Assembly (NCBI GenBank): GCA_021307315.1
Contig: JAJSPD010000016.1
Span: forward strand, 744,001-808,000
Reading direction: 5' to 3'
From: Bisporella sp. PMI_857
Taxonomy: Eukaryota; Ascomycota; Leotiomycetes; Helotiales; Helotiaceae
DNA: 64,000 nucleotides
A program made the translations under genes and the position numbers. The notes beneath the pieces are model-generated. The model was not told the DNA's origin. It searched no databases and saw only the letters and a program-made list of their open reading frames with translations. Below are positions 58,881 through 64,000 of the stretch, piece after piece. Every line of letters begins with the position of its first letter. The first letter of the stretch is position 1.

Positions 58881-60897
58881 ACTAAGTAATTTGCGCCGAG
58901 CTTTTAAATCTTTTTTAAAATTTACAGCGAAATTACGAAGCAAGTATTAGCTTATATAACACATAGTTTTTGCAGTGTTAATAATTTTTTGCGCTATGTA
59001 TAGTCCGCAAAAAAGTAACGGCTTTTTACAGTGCTTTAAAAACTTTTCGAAACTGTATCGATTATTTATTATTGTTAAAAAAAACGAGTATTTTAAGTAC
59101 TGGTAAAAAATAATAAACGAACTTTTTTAGTTAGTAAACTATATGCATTGCCGAAAAAGTTGTTCGTAATAACCGCTAAATAGTTTTTTATAATTCGTAT
59201 TTGTTACAGAAATATGTAGTTATATTAACGTCGAGCTTTGTATTTTAGTACAAGCTATTAAGTATATTAACAAATATGTTTATAAAAAATCTGACTGCGC
59301 TACTGTCGAAGTTTAAAATTAAAACGAAATCATTCGTTACGTACAAAGCCGATACGTTAGTTTTATTAAAGCGTTTAATCGCTTGTTTAATTTAAAACTA
59401 TTAAAAATAGCTTTCTGTAAAGCAATTTGCGGTTTATTTAAAAAATCAACAAATTGTATGTTTTTTTAATTATTTACGAGTAAACAGCTTGCTGCAAAAG
59501 CGTATATCCGTATAACACTTATAGTTATTTCGACTATGCAAAAACTATCCGGAAGTTGCTAATACTTTTATTCGGAGTTTTTTTTTATTTTGTGTAAAAC
59601 TAAAAAAGCTGTTGTTAAAACTTCGACTTAAAAGTTTTGCTATTAGTCGTTTATACTATTGCAGTTTCGTTGCGAGTGAACGTTTTTATTTACGGCTGTT
59701 GTTTACTACAGTTCATGAGCTTACTTTTTTTAACGACTTATATATAGTTGATAACGTTTAGTATTAACGTATCGTAAAACTTGCGTTGCTCGCGAATTGC
59801 TAATAATAACTAAAAGTAGTTTAGTGCTTTACGAAAGCAGTTTTGTTTATGCTTGCACGCGTTTACGAGCTTTATTTATAACCGGCTTACGAAGTGCAGC
59901 TATTGTTGACTCGTTAAGATTTAAACTAATTCCGAATGCTTTTTGCGATGATTTTTTTACTAACTAAGCTAAAATCGCAATTGGCCGTTGCTTTTACTTA
60001 ATTTTATTACGACTTGGCCTGTACTATATCCAGCTAAGTATTGCGGACTTGTACAAATTTTGACGGATTTCGGTTTGCTGTCCGTAAACTAGGATTGAAG
60101 CTGTAAAATCTTAAAAAACAATAGCTAAATTAACGTTGCACGCGAAAAAACTTTTTATAATATGCAAGCGAAATTCAACACCGATCAACAGCATTGCTTT
60201 CAGACTATTACAAATGCTATTAAGTTTAACTCGCAAACTGCTTATTTTTTTCTGCAAAGTGCAGAAAGACTAGTAAGACTTTTTTGTACGAAGCGTTGTA
60301 TTACTTTTATAAAAGCTAAAGCAAAACAATACTTTGTGTAGCTTTTACGAGTATTGCGCTTTATTGCTTCCGGATAGCTGCACTTTTTATTTTCGCTTTA
60401 AATCCTTATTGTTTTATATAAAAACTCCGTAAGTAGGATTGCTAAAAATTCAGCAGTTGCAAAAAAGCTGGCTCAAGTCGATTTGATTATATAAATAAAG
60501 TGCTTATGCAACACAAGTTTTGCTTTTAAGTAGTTTATCGCTTGTTGTATAATTTACGGTCTACGAACGACGATGTTTTGTTTAAAAGCGTGCTCGCAAT
60601 TTTGGAAAAGATTTTGCTCAGATATTGCTCGTAGTGCTTAACGGGTCACAAGCCGATATAGTTACGGCTTTTTTGCAGCGCTTACGGCTTTGGCAGCGAT
60701 TTCGAGTACTACATTTACGGTTAAATATGCGAGTCCGTAACAGGGATAACAACTCGCAATTTGTGCAATAGTTGCAAGATTTAAGCTTCAAACTAAAGTA
60801 CTACAAATCGATTTAACTTCTTTTATATATTTCTCAATTTTCGACGTTGGCCGCTTTTATTAATTAAATTTACTTTACATCGATTTTTCAGCAAGTT

Positions 60898-61383
60898 TTG
60901 TGTAATCCCGTAAACGTATTCGGCAATCGAGCTTTGCTTACTACTTTTAATACAAGTGTAAATAAAATTAATACAAAAGTGCTTAGTCGGCTTTTTAGCC
61001 CGCAACGAACATATTTGTTTGTTGACGAATCCGCGCCGGGCGAAAATAGTAATGAAGTACATGCTGTTTCTGTAAAACATATTAATAGTATTAATGTTTT
61101 TAGCTTGCCGCTACACGCTTTGCACTTAAAAAAAAGTGCTGTTATTATGCTTTTGCGGAATTTACACTTTACAGAAAGTTTGTGCAACGAAACAAAAATA
61201 GTTGTTAAAGAACTGAAAAACCACACGATTTTGGCTGAAATATTAAATAGTCAGTTCCGTAGCCAGTTACGAGCCATTCTACGGATTCGTTTAGAAGCAA
61301 ATAAAAACGCTATAAAATTTGTTTTCACCCGTAAGCAGTTTCCAGTTCGTTTGTGTTTTGCGATAACTATCAACAAATCTTAA
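60898..61383 (+). pseudogene. Helitron PIF1-type helicase, C-terminal fragment (open for 161 codons)
   Basis: The best preserved part of the element. In order it reads RALLTTFNTSVNKINTKVLS, TYLFVDESA, NEVHAVSVKHINSINVFSLP, VIMLLRNLHFTESLCNETKI and KQFPVRLCFAITINKS. These are helicase motifs of the RecD/PIF1 group as found in Helitrons. The frame stops with TAA right after INKS, where the family continues with glutamine (INKSQGQT); the next codons (SQLL) still resemble that continuation. The stop therefore looks like a CAA to TAA mutation, not the natural end. The upstream Walker A region is not readable. No protein function is expected. Confidence 0.75.
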
Positions 61384-62166
61384 AGCCAGTTATTGTCGGT
61401 AGTAAGCTTCGATTTTCGTACTTTTGTTTTTACGCATAGTCAGTTTTACGTTGCGGTTTTTCGAGTATCGTCTGTAAAGGGCTTTTACGTTTTTCTTCCG
61501 GATAGTTTACTGCCCGAAACAAGCCGTAAAGCATAGAATATTGTGTATCTAGAAGTTTTAGCTCTTTTTATAAATGAATTTCGCATTGAATAGTACTTTG
61601 ATTTGCTTTGATATTATTGCTTTTTGCGGAAATACGTTTTTAATATTAAAACTTAAAGTTGACTTAATAATTTATATTACGCTTACGGGTTATACAAGCT
61701 GAAAAAAAGCTAAACAATTTATTGCAACTCCCGTAAAGGACTTTATTTAAAGATTTTCGAACTCGTAAGTCAATATACACCTTTATTAAAAAGGACTTTT
61801 ATAGGATTTATTCTTCCTTTTTACTTTCTTTCTCCTCTTCTTCTTCCTTTTTTTTCTTCTTTTTCTCCGCATCTACAGAAGCCAACGCCGCAAGCTCTAA
61901 GTAAAGCTGCGAACGCCGCTCGCTCCGATCAGCCCGCGAAAGCAAGCGCGCAAAACGCAACATCTCCGCTATCTTTTCTCCAGAGCCACGCGGGACCCGA
62001 ACTATGCCGGTGGTGGCGAAAGCGACGGCAGAAAAAGTGCGGCGGGCGAAGCGGCGGCGGCGAACTCTTGTTACGAGTTAGTTACAGCCCGTAAGCTACC
62101 CGTAAATACAACTTGACTTGCCGGCTGGGTTGAAAAAGGCGGGGCGGCAGCGAGAACGAGCCGTAA

Positions 62167-62201
<35 letters not shown>

Positions 62202-62700
62202 CGAGTGCGGCGAAGCCGGCCAGTAGCAGCAGCAGCAGCAGTAGTAGTAGTCGCAGCAACAGCAAAAGCAGCTACGAACCGCAACGGTTAGTCAATCTGA
62301 CCTGTAAATTAATATTTCTATGTTATTTTACTTACGAGCACGCAAAAAGCAGCGAGCTCTCTCACTGCCATAGTAGCAGTTGGCGCAAGAACTGTTCATC
62401 CGGCCCGCTACTACAACGCACTCTGTCCACGGACCAAACCTTTAGTTGCAATAGTTGCAAGCCGGAGCTTGCACTTGGCCGCGAGTTTAAGAAAGCCAAG
62501 CTTCGTAATTGACAGCCCGGCCCGTATTCAAAGTGCGCTGTGAACGCAGCGCGGGAGTCCGCAAAGCAGGCAAACTTTAAAGAGCCGTAATAGCGCGAGT
62601 AACGTTTAGAGGAAGTGGTAGTATAGCAGACATTCTACGGACCGTAAGTTAGCTGTAAATCCTGTACAAGCTATATATATTATACAAAATAGAAACCGAT
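61384..62700. other. 3' part of the element: pyrimidine tract and GC-rich block with trinucleotide repeats
   Basis: After the helicase fragment the sequence stays AT-rich to about 61800, then has a C/T tract (61808-61868). From about 61870 to 62620 it turns clearly richer in G+C than the rest of the element. No gene is recognised there. The minus-strand Leu- or Thr-rich frames at 62071-62284 are products of the trinucleotide repeats. Confidence 0.5.
62168..62252 (+). repeat. (AGT)n and (AGC/AGT)n trinucleotide repeats
   Basis: Eleven AGT units at 62168-62200. After a short interruption comes a mixed AGC/AGT run at about 62222-62252. Confidence 0.9.
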
Positions 62701-63740
62701 CTGAACATACGTAATTAATGTGCTTTGCTAAAGAAAGAAAAAAAAAAGAAAAAAAATCACGAAAGTTAAAATATTTATAGCTTTATATAGTCTAAAAGTT
62801 TAGTTCTACTATTGTATGTTATTTATAGTTGTTGATTAGTTCGTTGTTATTGTACTGTTTGTGATATAGATTACTATTGCAAATCACTTATTGTTATAAG
62901 CTTAGTTTAACTACGAGTTTCAATAGTTGTAAAGTTACATTTCTTTTGTTCGTTATTTTACTATTGTATACTATTTGTAGTTGTTACAAAAATCGTTTTT
63001 CGTTGTGCTTTTTATATGTTATTACTATTGTTACGGGCTTAGTATTGTACTACACGTAACCGTAACGACCCGTAATACTTTTTTCCTACTACACAAGCAT
63101 CCTGTACGAGCCGTAACCTACAGCTCTCTATTAGCTACATATAATCAAGTAAAGAAGTAAGGCTATCTACGCGTACGACGGTAGGCATGTATACGTGTCA
63201 GGACGTTACGTACAATAAGTGGCCATGCGTGCACGTCAGGACTTCACGTGTCACGCTGGCCATATCACCTCCAACCCCAAAAAAAAGCAACTCCAGGAAT
63301 CAGTCATTATCCTATTACGTTCGTATTGAATTCATTGAGCTATTGCAGCTTTCAGAATGTCGACTTTAAATAATATCATCATTTTTTCCAGTGTGTTGCT
63401 TACGTGACTACTAGACCACGACCCCGTGACACTATCACGTGATTTGCCAAACTTTGTTCTTATCCAAATATTTATGTAGGGCCAAGATCTTTTGTTATTA
63501 TCACGTGATTTAAAAATCCCTGTTCCTATCCAATCATATACGAGGATCCATTATCCTGAGGCAGCAACACGTGATCCACGAATACCTGTTTCTATCAAAT
63601 TATACACATGCACCTACAGCTCCGAGCTTGCGAGGAGCCATAACCTAGTTTATAATACTAAGCATTTTGAACTATAAAACACTGCTTATTTAGATACTCA
63701 GAAAACCAAATTTCAAGTTTTGATTCATGAACATAAACAA
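62701..63740. other. AT-rich end of the element, no gene seen
   Basis: Nothing codes here. The motif TCACGTGAT recurs (near 63437 and 63502, and CACGTGAT near 63568), each in a similar context, suggesting an old short tandem duplication of about 65 bases. Confidence 0.45.
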
Positions 63741-63835
63741 TAGTTGAGATATAACAATGCCAAAATCGTGATTTTTGGTGCGTTTTTGAGCGGCCAGGAT
63801 GATGGCGTGGCCAGCTAAGTGATCAGGTACATTAG
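63741..63835 (-). repeat. right terminal inverted repeat of the Helitron-containing element
   Basis: Reverse complement reads CTAATGTACC then TGATCACTTAGCTGGCCA. It continues through the shared block to GGCATTGTTATATCTCAACT. Confidence 0.8.
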
Positions 63836-64000
63836 AAAATCTCTTACAGGTCTACAACGTAGATACATAATCATACAATATAAGCACCTACAGCCCGTAC
63901 TCTATCGACGTGATACCCTCTATCAATTTCATATTAACAATGTATGCTTAGGGGTGAGCTCACGTAATCAAACCCTCAAACCCGTTAACTTATTCCACCG
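63836..64000. other. flank right of the element, no gene seen
   Basis: Last 165 bases of the window, no motif. Confidence 0.5.

Larger units (their letters stand above)
56529..63835. mobile_element. about 7.3-kb AT-rich element with Helitron Rep/helicase remnants and about 95-bp terminal inverted repeats
   Basis: The ends are inverted copies: left 56529-56627 and right 63741-63835. They share the blocks CATCATCCTGGCCGCTCAAA and CACGATTTTGGCATTGTTAT, and start CTAA(C/T)GT(G/A)CC...GATCACTT. The interior is very AT-rich (sampled lines at 58741 and 59041 have 11 and 13 G+C in 60 bases). It codes, with many stops, for a Helitron-type Rep/helicase on the plus strand. Canonical Helitrons lack terminal inverted repeats, so the Helitron may be nested in another element, or this may be a non-canonical Helitron-like group. 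No target-site duplication was found, so the outer limits are uncertain. Confidence 0.65.

Noticed and set aside
62071..62284. Leu-rich and Thr-rich minus-strand frames
   Set aside because: They arise from the AGT/AGC trinucleotide repeats and have no coding character outside them.

Overview
The window looks like nuclear DNA of a filamentous ascomycete (Pezizomycotina; Leotiomycetes-like gene content is an impression, not a proof). The evidence is short GT-AG introns of about 45-140 nt with CTAAC/CTGAC-type branch sites, fungal-only families (HET domain, Zn2Cys6 regulator, DUF3632, DUF4202), Mediator subunit 5, a fungal SCAP and a Helitron. I found no tRNA, rRNA or CRISPR array.

Layout. 1-791: 3' part of a 3-ketosphinganine reductase. 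1175-2940: broken HET gene. 3574-5832: five-exon second-type succinate dehydrogenase flavoprotein with one GC-AG intron. 5.8-9.9 kb: decayed sequence. 9967-10695: conserved fungal protein often named 'ILP is an apoptosis inhibitor'. 11326-14798: six-exon MED5. 15872-17746 (-): ankyrin protein. 19434-20397 (-): DUF3632-like gene. 21102-22906: MULE-type transposon with 9-bp target duplication and deleted transposase. 23.3-25.7 kb: lipoxygenase and GNAT pseudogenes. 26120-28249: intact HET gene. 28688-29389: DUF4202 protein. 30329-33260 (-): a basic protein of unknown function and a homeodomain plus C2H2 regulator. 36228-39698: SCAP. 40962-41604: three-exon small secreted protein. 41.6-48.5 kb: gene graveyard with a pogo-like MITE, a broken GH36 alpha-galactosidase and a broken DUF5703-type glycosidase. 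48813-51982: dynamin-family GTPase with an FG-rich tail. 52838-53633 (-): Rossmann-fold NAD(P)-binding protein. 54756-56231 (-): Zn2Cys6 regulator. 56529-63835: AT-rich Helitron remnant bounded by about 95-bp inverted repeats.

The intact genes are mostly housekeeping or regulatory (sphingolipid synthesis, respiration, transcription, sterol sensing, membrane remodelling) and do not form one pathway. The accessory layer is mostly dead: at least five recognisable pseudogenes (HET, lipoxygenase, GNAT, GH36, DUF5703) lie between transposons. Several of their stops fit C-to-T change (CAA to TAA, TGG to TAG), as expected from repeat-induced point mutation or deamination. All exon joins were deduced by eye from reading frame, splice sites and family resemblance, without any alignment or database search.
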